Positions 12,180 to 20,618 of a DNA stretch of 64,000 bases are shown here, in pieces; within the stretch, counting starts at the first letter, position 1, and every line of letters begins with the position of its first letter. This DNA comes from Stutzerimonas stutzeri. Lineage in GTDB: Bacteria; Pseudomonadota; Gammaproteobacteria; Pseudomonadales; Pseudomonadaceae. Where the stretch lies: the NCBI RefSeq assembly GCF_000952685.1, contig NZ_JYHV01000019.1:1-64000 (forward strand), given 5' to 3'. The translations under genes and the position numbers were made by a program. The notes beneath the pieces are model-generated. The model was not told the DNA's origin, made no database searches, and saw nothing but the letters and a program-made list of their open reading frames with translations.

Positions 12180-13238
12180 ATGCGCATCCAAGACATCCAT
12201 CGACAGCTCGCCGAGATCGGTGCCAAGCCCGTCCATATCGGTCGGATCACGCGTGCCTGGCTCAAAGGGCAGGCGCTGGATGTCGGAACCCGTCACCAGA
12301 AGACCGAAGACTTCCTGCCATTGTCGGTGCGCAACGGGCTGCCTAAGATCAGCGAAACCGTCGCTGGGCTGGCTCGCCTGCGCTCCGAACACCCCGGTGG
12401 CGATGGCTCGGCCCGGTTACTGGTCGAGCTGGCGGACGGCCAGATGGTCGAAAGCGTGCTGTTGCCGCGCGACGGTCTGTGCGTATCGAGCCAGATCGGC
12501 TGCGCAGTCGGTTGCGTGTTCTGCATGACGGGTAAAAGCGGCCTGTTGCGCCAGCTCGGCAGCGCCGAGATCGTCGCCCAGGTTGCCCTTGCCCGCCGCT
12601 ACCGCCCGGTGAAGAAGGTGGTGTTCATGGGCATGGGCGAACCCGCGCACAACCTCGACAATGTCCTCGACGCGATCGATCTGCTGGGCACCGACGGAGG
12701 CATAGGCCACAAGAACCTGGTGTTCTCTACCGTTGGCGATCCACGCGTGTTCGAACGCCTCCCGAGCCAAAAGATCAAACCCGCACTGGCACTTTCGCTG
12801 CACACTACCGACGCCGCGCTGCGGCGCGAGCTACTGCCGCGCGCACCGGTATTCGACCCCGCCGAGCTGGTCGAACTGGGCGAGCGCTATGCGCGGCTGG
12901 TCGATTATCCGATCCAGTACCAGTGGACGCTGCTAAAGGGCATCAACGACAGCCAGGACGAGATGGACGGCATCATCCGTTTATTGCGCGGCAAGCTCGC
13001 GATCATGAACGTCATTCCGTACAACAGCCTGGACGACGATGAGTATCAACGCCCCGAAGCCGATCGGATTCGCCAGATCATGCGTTATCTGCACGACAAT
13101 GGCGTGCTGACCAAAGTGCGCAATTCTGCCGGACAGGACATCGACGGCGGTTGTGGACAACTGCGTGCGCGCGCCGAACGCATCGTGCGCGATCGCCGCC
13201 AATCCTCCCAAACATCCAGGCCAGAGCCGTTGCGCTGA
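12180..13238 (+). CDS. RlmN/Cfr-family radical SAM methyltransferase paralogue
   Basis: 352 residues. The radical SAM cluster motif is C108-x3-C112-x2-C115 (IGCAVGCVFCMTGKSG). The two mechanistic cysteines of the family are both present: Cys101 (GLCVSSQ, equivalent to E. coli RlmN Cys118) and Cys325 in DIDGGCGQL (equivalent to Cys355). GMGEPAHNLDNV is the SAM-binding motif, and LALSLHTTDAALRRELLP is typical. It should methylate C2 or C8 of an adenine in RNA. The FCMTG context is closer to Cfr (FCATG) than to housekeeping RlmN (FCSTA), and pseudomonads keep rlmN elsewhere, so this is a paralogue with an unassigned RNA target. Confidence 0.88.
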   Translation: MRIQDIHRQLAEIGAKPVHIGRITRAWLKGQALDVGTRHQKTEDFLPLSVRNGLPKISETVAGLARLRSEHPGGDGSARLLVELADGQMVESVLLPRDGLCVSSQIGCAVGCVFCMTGKSGLLRQLGSAEIVAQVALARRYRPVKKVVFMGMGEPAHNLDNVLDAIDLLGTDGGIGHKNLVFSTVGDPRVFERLPSQKIKPALALSLHTTDAALRRELLPRAPVFDPAELVELGERYARLVDYPIQYQWTLLKGINDSQDEMDGIIRLLRGKLAIMNVIPYNSLDDDEYQRPEADRIRQIMRYLHDNGVLTKVRNSAGQDIDGGCGQLRARAERIVRDRRQSSQTSRPEPLR

Positions 13239-13351
13239 ACAAGTGTCGCATGCCGTTGTCCTAGCGCGACTGAGTCGAACTAGGCCCCGACCGGCCGATA
13301 CAGACTGCGGCGATCGCACAACCATGCCCAGTGACGGGCTACGAGAACAGC

Positions 13352-14695
13352 ATGCACACACTGGAACAACTGAAGCGCGGTGAGCTGACGGACATCACCC
13401 GTCTCGACCTTTCCGAAGGACTCGACGTATTCCCATCGGAAATCTTCGAACTGGCCGACAGCCTGGAAGTGCTCAACCTGTCCGGCAACAGACTGACCCG
13501 TCTTCCTGATGACCTTCCGCGCCTGCACAAACTGCGCATCCTGTTCTGCTCCGATAACGCCTTTACCGCCGTGCCCGCTGTGATTGGCCGCTGCGCCCAA
13601 CTGGAAATGGTCGGTTTCAAAGCAAACCGCATCCGCACGCTACCGGCCGAAGCACTACCCCCCCTGCTGCGCTGGCTGATTCTCACCGACAACCAGCTCG
13701 AAGCGTTGCCCACCGAGATCGGCCGATGCGACCGCCTGCAGAAACTGATGCTGGCGGGAAACCGGCTGCGTGAACTTCCTGAATCGCTCGCCGACTGCCG
13801 GCGCCTGGAGTTGCTGCGAATCGCTGCCAACCAGCTCCCCGCCCTTCCTGGCTGGCTGCTGCGTATGCCCCGGCTGAGCTGGCTGGCATTTGCCGGCAAT
13901 CCCTTTAGCGACAAGATGGAGGCGGAGATCCTGGCCCAGCATCCATTGCCGCCCATTGATCGCGCGCAGGTGTCGTTCGAAGATGTGCTTGGCCAGGGCG
14001 CGTCCGGGGTTGTCCATCGTGCCGAATGGCAGCGCCCGGGGAGCGCCGGACAAGTCATGGCAGCCAAGCTGTTCAAAGGCAACCTGACCAGCGATGGATT
14101 GCCTCATAGCGAGATGGCCGCCAGCATCGCAGCCGGCGCGCACGCCAACCTGATTCCCGTAGCGGGACCACTGGCCGAGCAGGCTGGTGCCCTTCCGGGG
14201 CTGCTGTTGACCCTGATCGATCCCGCCTTCCAGACGCTCGCCGGCCCGCCATCGCTGTCTAGTTGTACACGCGATTGCTATCCAGCGAGCTGCCAGTTCA
14301 GCCCTGCACAGGTGCTTCGCATCGCAGCCAGCGTTGGATCTGTCGTCGCCCACCTGCACGCACGAGGCATCCTGCACGGCGATCTCTACGCACACAATCT
14401 GATGGTGGATCCGCGCGGTCAGACCCTGCTCAGCGATTTTGGTGCTGCATCGTTCTATGATCCGCAAGGCGCGCAAGCACCTGCATTGCAGCGACTCGAA
14501 GCACGCGCGTTCGGATGCCTGCTGGAAGAGCTACTGGCGCATTGCGCGGTCGCCAACCACGATCCGGCTCTGCGAGACCTCGGCGAGCTGAAGCGCCGCT
14601 GCCTCCTTGACGCCGTACTGGAAAGACCGGACTTCGCGCAACTGAACCAGGCGCTCGAAGCAATTTGCGCCGGACGGACCGATACGGCCGATTAG
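13352..14695 (+). CDS. Leucine-rich-repeat protein kinase
   Basis: 447 residues from the ATG at 13352 (an in-frame GTG at 13331 would add seven). Residues about 17-190 contain roughly seven 23-residue LRRs of the type LxxLNLSGNRLTRLPDDL. Residues about 205-440 form a compact eukaryotic-like kinase: G-loop LGQGASGVVHRA (from 212), Lys239 in VMAAKLF, catalytic loop HGDLYAHN with Asp344, and DFG with Asp362. No APE motif is evident and the C-lobe is short, as in Bud32-like or lipopolysaccharide-type kinases. There is no signal peptide or membrane segment. The start of the next gene, for a small membrane protein, is 47 bp downstream. The substrate is unknown. Confidence 0.88.
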   Translation: MHTLEQLKRGELTDITRLDLSEGLDVFPSEIFELADSLEVLNLSGNRLTRLPDDLPRLHKLRILFCSDNAFTAVPAVIGRCAQLEMVGFKANRIRTLPAEALPPLLRWLILTDNQLEALPTEIGRCDRLQKLMLAGNRLRELPESLADCRRLELLRIAANQLPALPGWLLRMPRLSWLAFAGNPFSDKMEAEILAQHPLPPIDRAQVSFEDVLGQGASGVVHRAEWQRPGSAGQVMAAKLFKGNLTSDGLPHSEMAASIAAGAHANLIPVAGPLAEQAGALPGLLLTLIDPAFQTLAGPPSLSSCTRDCYPASCQFSPAQVLRIAASVGSVVAHLHARGILHGDLYAHNLMVDPRGQTLLSDFGAASFYDPQGAQAPALQRLEARAFGCLLEELLAHCAVANHDPALRDLGELKRRCLLDAVLERPDFAQLNQALEAICAGRTDTAD

Positions 14696-14742
14696 TTGCA
14701 TGGAGGGAATCGACTTTTCCAGCTCTGACGGCTTTCTGACGC

Positions 14743-15198
14743 ATGTCTCACTCCGAACCACGCAATAACGACACAAACGCCCAGTCGCCAGCGGCCAACG
14801 CTAACGTTGCGCTCGAGCACGACCCATTCATCGTCGGACTCAAGCAACGACTGCCCGAACACTTGCGTGAAAGCTTTAGTGAACAGCAGTTGGAAGGATT
14901 GCGCAGCGCCTTCGCCACGCGTTCCTGGGGCCGTCACAAGATTGACTGGCGCGGTACGTTCAGCCTGTGGAGCAACCAGTACTATTTCGTACTGGTTGGC
15001 GGGCGCAACAAACGCAACCTGTCCCGCGCGCAGCGCAGCCTTTCGCTGGCTGCAAAGGCCGGCGCGATCACCTTGTTCCTGATGTTCTCCGTGCTGGTCG
15101 GCCTGGTGGTGCTCTATCTGATCAAGTCGGCGCTCGGGATCAACCTGTTGCCGAACTATTCGCTGGGGCTGTGGGACTGGTTCAAAGGCGGCGGCTGA
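14743..15198 (+). CDS. Conserved single-pass membrane protein, unknown function
   Basis: 151 residues. The N-terminal 25 residues are Asn/Ala-rich and disordered. Residues about 25-60 are helical (DPFIVGLKQRLPEHLRESFS), then RSWGRHKIDWRGTFSLW, a basic stretch (GGRNKRNLSRAQRS), and one strong membrane segment at about 106-130 (AITLFLMFSVLVGLVVLYLI). I recall homologues in pseudomonads mis-named as 3-phosphoshikimate 1-carboxyvinyltransferase; nothing here supports that enzyme. It may be co-transcribed with the LRR kinase. Confidence 0.8.
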   Translation: MSHSEPRNNDTNAQSPAANANVALEHDPFIVGLKQRLPEHLRESFSEQQLEGLRSAFATRSWGRHKIDWRGTFSLWSNQYYFVLVGGRNKRNLSRAQRSLSLAAKAGAITLFLMFSVLVGLVVLYLIKSALGINLLPNYSLGLWDWFKGGG

Positions 15199-15216
15199 GA
15201 CGATAGGACTCGGTAG

Positions 15217-15516
15217 TCAGTCTCCGATCAGGATGAGTTTGCCGGTCAAGGGATCACGGTAGACCTGCCCGACACTTTCCAGGCCTTGGCCGGAGCTGCC
15301 CTCCAGACTGTCTGGCAAGCGCGGCAGCTCACGCCCGCGTTCGACCGTCACGGGCTGTTTGGCGGCATCGAGTTGCTCCAGTAGATCGGTCTGGGCGACT
15401 AACGCGGCGATCAAGCCACAGGCGAATACCAGGACTACGTCGACCAGATTGGCCAAGGGTCCCAACGGATCGTCATCGCCAGCCGCAAATCGACTAGATC
15501 GCCACCGTCGACTCAT
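15217..15516 (-). CDS. DUF2149 protein, ExbD/TolR-like single-pass partner
   Basis: 99 residues. After a basic N-terminus (MSRRWRSSRF) there is one membrane segment at about 22-42, NLVDVVLVFACGLIAALV, with Asp26 inside it. An Asp in a PLVDVxLVL-type segment is the proton-carrying signature of ExbD/TolR/MotB proteins. The remaining 55 residues would be periplasmic and include YRDPLTGKLILIGD. The start lies 23 bp inside the upstream ExbB-like gene, so the two are coupled. DUF2149 is the family I recall; the ExbD analogy is my inference from the membrane motif and context. Confidence 0.82.
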   Translation of the reverse strand: MSRRWRSSRFAAGDDDPLGPLANLVDVVLVFACGLIAALVAQTDLLEQLDAAKQPVTVERGRELPRLPDSLEGSSGQGLESVGQVYRDPLTGKLILIGD

Positions 15517-15970
15517 TGTCGCGCGCCTCCGCCGCTTCGATCTCATCCAGCAGCTCGTCATACCAACGTCGTCGCAAACGGCCGAGCGCAAAGCCGCCCA
15601 CCCCGATCAACAGCCCGAGCACGGTGGTATCGAAGGCCACTCGCATCGCGACGCTGAGTATCTGCACATTGCCGTCTCCCAGCGCAGCCAGGCCCGGACC
15701 GAGGGGTATCAATGTGCCCATCAGGCCGAGCATCGGCCCGACGCGAGCGATCAGATCGGCGCGATCAAGCCGCCGCCTTGCACGCCTCTCGATTTCGGCC
15801 ACCGTCAGCATGCGCCAGCGCCGAAGCCCACCAAACCGCTCTCCCGCCGCGACGCCTGCGTCGCAGATCATCATGGCCATGAGTCCGAACAGCGCCCAGG
15901 TCACGGGCTGCAGCAGCCACCCCACCAGCAGGTGCAACCAGCCGAACAAACGGTCATCGAGCATACTCAT
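15494..15970 (-). CDS. MotA/TolQ/ExbB-type proton-channel protein
   Basis: 158 residues from the ATG at 15970, which overlaps the cobN stop (ATGA). Three membrane segments are predicted at about 9-38, 73-97 and 105-128. The second contains RVGPMLGLMGTLIPLGPGL and the third AFDTTVLGLLIGVGGFALG, both classic TolQ/ExbB channel helices. Such proteins form pentamers around an ExbD/TolR dimer and convert proton flow into force on a periplasmic partner. Here the partners are the DUF2149 protein downstream and the CobN-like protein upstream. Confidence 0.9.
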   Translation of the reverse strand: MSMLDDRLFGWLHLLVGWLLQPVTWALFGLMAMMICDAGVAAGERFGGLRRWRMLTVAEIERRARRRLDRADLIARVGPMLGLMGTLIPLGPGLAALGDGNVQILSVAMRVAFDTTVLGLLIGVGGFALGRLRRRWYDELLDEIEAAEARDNESTVAI

Positions 15971-18900
15971 GAGCCACCCCTGGATGGTGCTCGGCGGCCT
16001 CGCCAGATACCGATGCCCAGCAGCAACAGCATGACTAGCGCAACCAGCCACAAGTATTGGCTGGCACTGGTATCGCTCTCGCCTTGCGACTCCTGCGCCT
16101 CGACAGACTGCTCGGCTACGTCTGGCTGGATCTCGCTGATACTGCTGGGCGCCTTCATGGTGTGCTGCGGCTCGCGCTTCGCGGCATCCAGACGCGCCTG
16201 CAAAGCCTCCCGAACGTCTGGCTTCAGCTGGGGCAGCAGCCACTCGATCATCGGATGGTCGGGGCGGGTGTGGCCGCTGCCGGGGAGCCCATTCGCAGAA
16301 ACCAGCGTGGCGAAGGCCTCAGCCAACTCACTCCGGGTCTGCTCGTCGGCCTGCCAGAAGCCCTTGTGAATGGCCACCAGCATGATCGCCAGCATGTTGG
16401 TCTTCACATGCACATTGGCGCCCTGTTCAAGAAAGGAATCGATCCCCAACTGGTAGTGATCATCGAGATACACCGCCTTGACCTCCTCCCAGGCGCTGTC
16501 CTGGATAATGTCCGGGTTGGTCACCTGCCAGCCCCAGAGATATTCCAGGAACTCGCTGCCCATGGTCCGCGCGCCAGCGTAATCATGCTGCATCAACGCC
16601 TTGATCCAGGCCGGATTGAGGAAGCGGCCGCGAAGCTCCGCCAGCAACGCCTGCTGCAAGGGTTCCAGGCGCACCTTGGTCGGGTCGTTGTGCCAGCTGA
16701 CGAAATTTTCGGGCGCCTGGCCGGCCAAATGCTCGACGGCCATGCTCAGGCCACCGAGGTAGTCGAACGCATCGTTGTTGTCCATCAGCCCGTAGAGGTT
16801 GCTGGAACGTCCTAGATAGGTACGTGTGACCTGCTTCAAGCCAGCCTCGAACACTGCCTGGACCGGCTCGCCATTGTGCTGCAGGCCGTAGGCATGGCCC
16901 ATCCGGTTGACGTAGCTGCGCGCCAACTCGCTACGGTCCTGCCAACTGCCGGAGCGTTCCACCAGCGCGTTGATGCCTGCACCATAGGCGCCTGGTGCCA
17001 CCCCAAACAGGCGCAGCGCCGACAGGCTTCCAGCCTGCTCGGCATCGGCGCCGCCGTCCAATCGGCGCGCCGCGTCCTCGACCCAGTTGGCGGCGATCCG
17101 GTTCTGTGAAAGGGTCTCATCTCCCCCGGTCGCCAGCGCACCGATCGGTTGCAGCGCGGCATCCAAAGCGATACGCAGAGCGGGATAATCCCGGCGGATG
17201 GTGTTGCTGGCGCCGTCCAGCGCCAACAGCACACCGCGCTCGAGCAGCGCAAGCTGGTCGGCGTACAAATCCCGGAACAGGCCGGAGGTGGTGAACATCA
17301 AGTCACGGCGTTCATGACCCTGCTCAAGCGGCACCCGCTCGATCCCCTCGACGATTCCCCGACTGTTCCAGACCGGCTCGACGCCGAGCAGATCGAGGCC
17401 GAACGCAACCATGGCGCCTTCGTCTCGTACGGTGTCCGAGGCCCAAAGGATGACCGCTTCACGGCCGCCCTCCGGCATGGCTCGCTCACGGGCGCGATCG
17501 GCCAGTTCTCGACCGATCCCCCAACCGATACGACTCGGCAGCAGGCTGCTGTCCAGCGCGTGGAAGTTGCGCCCCGTGGGCAACGCCTCCGGCGTGCGGA
17601 TCGGATCGTTGCCTTTACCCGGCGCGACGAAGCCTCCCTCTAGCGCGTGGATCAGCGCCCGCATCTCGGCTGCCGGGGAATCGACCAATGCCTGGCGGTA
17701 CTCGGTCCGTTCGGCGCCCATCGACGCCATCAGAGTATCGACCGCCTCCTCGGACCAGGGCTTGCCGAACACGTGCAGACCGAGCGGCATGAAGCGCTCC
17801 TGGATATTGGTTAGGTAATGACCGACCTCGTGGACCAGCAGATCGTCGTCGACCTGATCGAAATCGATACCGCGCGCGGCGAGCGGCTCGGCCATGGAAT
17901 CGCGCAGCTCGGGTTCCAACCCGGACTCGCTCAGCAGCCGTTTGATCTCAGCGATGGTCGCGCGCCGAGCGGGCCCTTCGGTGCTGCCAGTCCCGGCCTC
18001 GAAACTCTCGATTAGCTGACGCAGCTTGAGCAGATCGTCGTACAGCGGCGTCGCCACCAGAGGCGGCGTGAGGTGATCGATCATCACCGCGAGCCCTCGA
18101 CGCTTGGCCTGGATGCCCTCACCCACGCCATCGACAATGTAGGGATAGATGCTCGGCAGATCACCGACGATCTGCAGCGGGTAATCCTCGGCACTCAGCC
18201 CGGCACGCCGCCGCGGCAGGAATTCGTAGGTAGAGTGACGCCCCAGGTGCACCAAGGCATCGGCACGAAAGTCGTCGCGCAGCCAGTGATAGAAGCCCAG
18301 ATACTGGTGCGTTGGCGGAAAGACCAGGTTGGCGTGGAGCAATTCCTCGTCCACTTCCCAGCCTCGCGGCGGCTGCGGACCGAGGAAGACGTTGCCCAGA
18401 CGTAGACCTGGAAAAACCATCCGCTCCCCTTGCACCATCACCCGTCCAGGCGCTTCGCCCCAACCACGCAGCCCCTCGATGCCTGTAGCCGCCAGCGCGT
18501 CGATCAGCTCATCCGCTTCACTCCAGTTGGCCAGCCCGGGCTGCTCGAGCGCTCGTTCGTAGAAGTGCTCGAGTTGCCCGAGCAGATCCAGCGCGCGGGC
18601 TCTGGCCGGATGCTCGACGCCATCGAGCAGGTGATGCAGCTCGCTCGACCCATCACGCAAGGTCTGCTGGGCGATATCCAGATGCGACGCCTGCAGTGCC
18701 CGACGCATCTGCGCGCTCCAGTGGCCCAACGGGCCATGCACCATCTCGGCCTGCAAGGCCGGCGGCAAGGTACGGAACCAGCGCAGATATCCATCGCGGT
18801 CGAGCCCGGGCACCTTCTCGGCCATGTTGGCCAACGCATCCCCTTGCTCAGGCAGATTCACGCCATGGTCTTGCAGCATACCCAGCAGCGCCTCGGACGA

Positions 18901-20238
18901 CAGCGGCAACTCGCCTGTTTCGTAGCCCTCAGCCTTGAGACGCCGCAGTATCGCGAGCAAGGATTGCGGTACGTCCAGGTTGTCGGCACCAATGTTGTGC
19001 CGTCCCGGCGGATGGTTGTAATAGATGATGGCGACACGCTTGTTCTTGTTGGCCTTGCGCTGTAACCGCTGCCAGCGATGGATCCGAGCGGCGAACGCTT
19101 CGATCCGGGACGGCAAGGGCTGGCTGAAACCAAAACGGATACCGGAATTCGGATCGATCTGCGCCGACTCCCACGCGGCCAGCACCATCGGCTGGCTGCT
19201 GCCCTGCAGCTCCGGCATGGCCAACTGGTAGTGGACCTTGTCGCGCCCGAGCCCGTCACTGGAGAGCTGCCAGGCGCTCTCGTCACGGTCATCCAGGCGC
19301 AAGGCCTTGAGCACAGGCACATCGAGGCGCTTGAGTATCTCGGTGGCCTCTTCTCGCCCCTCGCCACCGCCGAGCACGAAATCCTGCAGCACGACCACCG
19401 CCGCCAGCGTCGGATGCGCACCGCTTTCGAGCCAACGCAGCGCCTGCAGGGTGCCCTCGCCCCATCCAGCGAGCAGGCTGACGCAGGCGATATCACGCTG
19501 TTGCAGCGTCTGGCAGAGCGCGTTGTTGAGGTCGGCGTCGCCCCGGCGATCGGCACGGCCATGATCGATCACCGCGACCATGCTGTCGCCGCGCCAGACG
19601 AGCTCAGATGCGTTGAGAGTACGCCCGTCCTGGTAGAAGCGTAGCGCTGGACGCGGCTCGGCAGGCATGATCCGCCTCGAACCATCGTCGGACAGCCAGC
19701 TCAGCAGGCGCGCGATGTTATCGCTCCCACCGGCAATCCAGTAGCTACGCGCCTCGATCCACCCGGTCTGATCGGGATTGGCATCGCCAAGCTCGCGGAC
19801 CCAGCCGGCCAGATCCTCGCCGGGCTTTTCTGCGCCGAGACGTGATGCCTGTTCACGGTCGCGGAACACGGGCGTGCCATCGATACGGCTCATCGCAACC
19901 AGCCCCTGATCGCTGTGCATGATGTAACGATCACCGGAGCTGTACCCCTCGATCAGCGGCCGCAAGCGCTCCACCTCGGACCCGAAGACGCCGACAGCGA
20001 GCAGCGTGTCTCCGCCCTGGAGCCATTCGGCTATGCGGGCATCATCCATCTCGCTCAGCTGTTCCGGGGTCCGTGCATCGATGATTTCGTCCGGTTGGCG
20101 CTGTTTGAACAGGGCCACTGCCGAGGCGAATTCAGCCGCGCTGTACTGCGAGATGATCGCCTTAACCTGCCCGCCCAGGGCGGGAGGAGCGAGCAGCAGC
20201 GAAAGCACCAAACCAGCCCAGCGGAAAACGATAGACAT
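15967..20238 (-). CDS. CobN-like chelatase with signal peptide and C-terminal anchor
   Basis: 1423 residues from the ATG at 20238, which has a GGAG site. A longer frame to 20421 runs through the riboswitch and is rejected. CobN/BchH family motifs are clear: YYNHPPGRHNIGADNLD (about 405-425), and HLGRHSTYEFLP through KRRGLAVMIDHLTPP (about 660-740). Known CobN is a cytoplasmic cobaltochelatase subunit. This one begins MSIVFRWAGLVLSLLLAPPA, a signal peptide with likely cleavage after ALG, and ends with a membrane helix (YLWLVALVMLLLLGIGIW) and basic tail, so the catalytic body should be periplasmic. It leads an operon with ExbB-like and ExbD-like genes. No cobS, cobT or TonB receptor is adjacent. 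From memory PAO1 PA1923-PA1925 is homologous. Metal and substrate are unknown. Confidence 0.92.
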   Translation of the reverse strand: MSIVFRWAGLVLSLLLAPPALGGQVKAIISQYSAAEFASAVALFKQRQPDEIIDARTPEQLSEMDDARIAEWLQGGDTLLAVGVFGSEVERLRPLIEGYSSGDRYIMHSDQGLVAMSRIDGTPVFRDREQASRLGAEKPGEDLAGWVRELGDANPDQTGWIEARSYWIAGGSDNIARLLSWLSDDGSRRIMPAEPRPALRFYQDGRTLNASELVWRGDSMVAVIDHGRADRRGDADLNNALCQTLQQRDIACVSLLAGWGEGTLQALRWLESGAHPTLAAVVVLQDFVLGGGEGREEATEILKRLDVPVLKALRLDDRDESAWQLSSDGLGRDKVHYQLAMPELQGSSQPMVLAAWESAQIDPNSGIRFGFSQPLPSRIEAFAARIHRWQRLQRKANKNKRVAIIYYNHPPGRHNIGADNLDVPQSLLAILRRLKAEGYETGELPLSSEALLGMLQDHGVNLPEQGDALANMAEKVPGLDRDGYLRWFRTLPPALQAEMVHGPLGHWSAQMRRALQASHLDIAQQTLRDGSSELHHLLDGVEHPARARALDLLGQLEHFYERALEQPGLANWSEADELIDALAATGIEGLRGWGEAPGRVMVQGERMVFPGLRLGNVFLGPQPPRGWEVDEELLHANLVFPPTHQYLGFYHWLRDDFRADALVHLGRHSTYEFLPRRRAGLSAEDYPLQIVGDLPSIYPYIVDGVGEGIQAKRRGLAVMIDHLTPPLVATPLYDDLLKLRQLIESFEAGTGSTEGPARRATIAEIKRLLSESGLEPELRDSMAEPLAARGIDFDQVDDDLLVHEVGHYLTNIQERFMPLGLHVFGKPWSEEAVDTLMASMGAERTEYRQALVDSPAAEMRALIHALEGGFVAPGKGNDPIRTPEALPTGRNFHALDSSLLPSRIGWGIGRELADRARERAMPEGGREAVILWASDTVRDEGAMVAFGLDLLGVEPVWNSRGIVEGIERVPLEQGHERRDLMFTTSGLFRDLYADQLALLERGVLLALDGASNTIRRDYPALRIALDAALQPIGALATGGDETLSQNRIAANWVEDAARRLDGGADAEQAGSLSALRLFGVAPGAYGAGINALVERSGSWQDRSELARSYVNRMGHAYGLQHNGEPVQAVFEAGLKQVTRTYLGRSSNLYGLMDNNDAFDYLGGLSMAVEHLAGQAPENFVSWHNDPTKVRLEPLQQALLAELRGRFLNPAWIKALMQHDYAGARTMGSEFLEYLWGWQVTNPDIIQDSAWEEVKAVYLDDHYQLGIDSFLEQGANVHVKTNMLAIMLVAIHKGFWQADEQTRSELAEAFATLVSANGLPGSGHTRPDHPMIEWLLPQLKPDVREALQARLDAAKREPQHTMKAPSSISEIQPDVAEQSVEAQESQGESDTSASQYLWLVALVMLLLLGIGIWRGRRAPSRGGS

Positions 20239-20345
20239 GCCCACTCCGTCTCGAGACGCGCGGGCGGCAGAACGGCCGCACAGCCTGGAACAGGCGCAAG
20301 GCGTTCTGAGGATGTCGCCCACCGCGACAATTCCTTGGGGAGTAC

Positions 20346-20447
20346 GGGCTGGTATCGGGCTTGGCCGAAGGTTCGGCTCTACCGTTGCGGGGGCAGCATC
20401 AGCTTGGTACTGATTTCCCATTTAACCCGAACCTTGATCCGGGCACC
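20346..20447 (-). promoter_or_regulatory. Cobalamin riboswitch in the cobN leader
   Basis: On the reverse strand the leader contains the conserved cobalamin-aptamer elements in order: GGTGCCCGG, GGGTTAAATGGGAA, AGTACCAAGCTGATGCT, the near-invariant GCCCCCGCAACGGTA, a short GCCGAACCTTCGGC hairpin, and the B12-box region AAGCCCGATACCAGCCC. It ends about 107 bases before the cobN start. Downstream lie small hairpins (TGTCGC/GCGACA) and the self-complementary GTCTCGAGAC beside the GGAG site, which could be the expression switch. Expected behaviour is repression of cobN-exbB-DUF2149 when cobalamin is plentiful. A 7-bp hairpin (20464-20480) flanks its 5' side. Confidence 0.9.
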
Positions 20448-20618
20448 GCGCACTCCATGAAGACAGCCGCTTGGCGGCTGAAGGCGCGAACCTTACGCGG
20501 CGCACCCGACAAGATCAAGCAACAAACCCTAGCCGCTGCAGGCACCCTCGGAACTTAGATGCGACGGCTTGCTTGATGGTGGCTAGACTTCGAGGGGATC
20601 AGTCATATCGGGGCGGCT

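Noticed and set aside
11050..12528. 492-codon frame spanning the MFS and RlmN-like genes
   Set aside because: It runs out of phase with two conserved genes and encodes Arg-rich low-complexity sequence.
14743..15198. 3-phosphoshikimate 1-carboxyvinyltransferase (AroA)
   Set aside because: A 151-residue single-pass membrane protein has none of the AroA fold; the name is a propagated misannotation.
20239..20421. N-terminal extension of the CobN-like protein by 61 residues
   Set aside because: It would translate part of the cobalamin riboswitch and has no ribosome binding site; the ATG at 20238 has one and begins a signal peptide.
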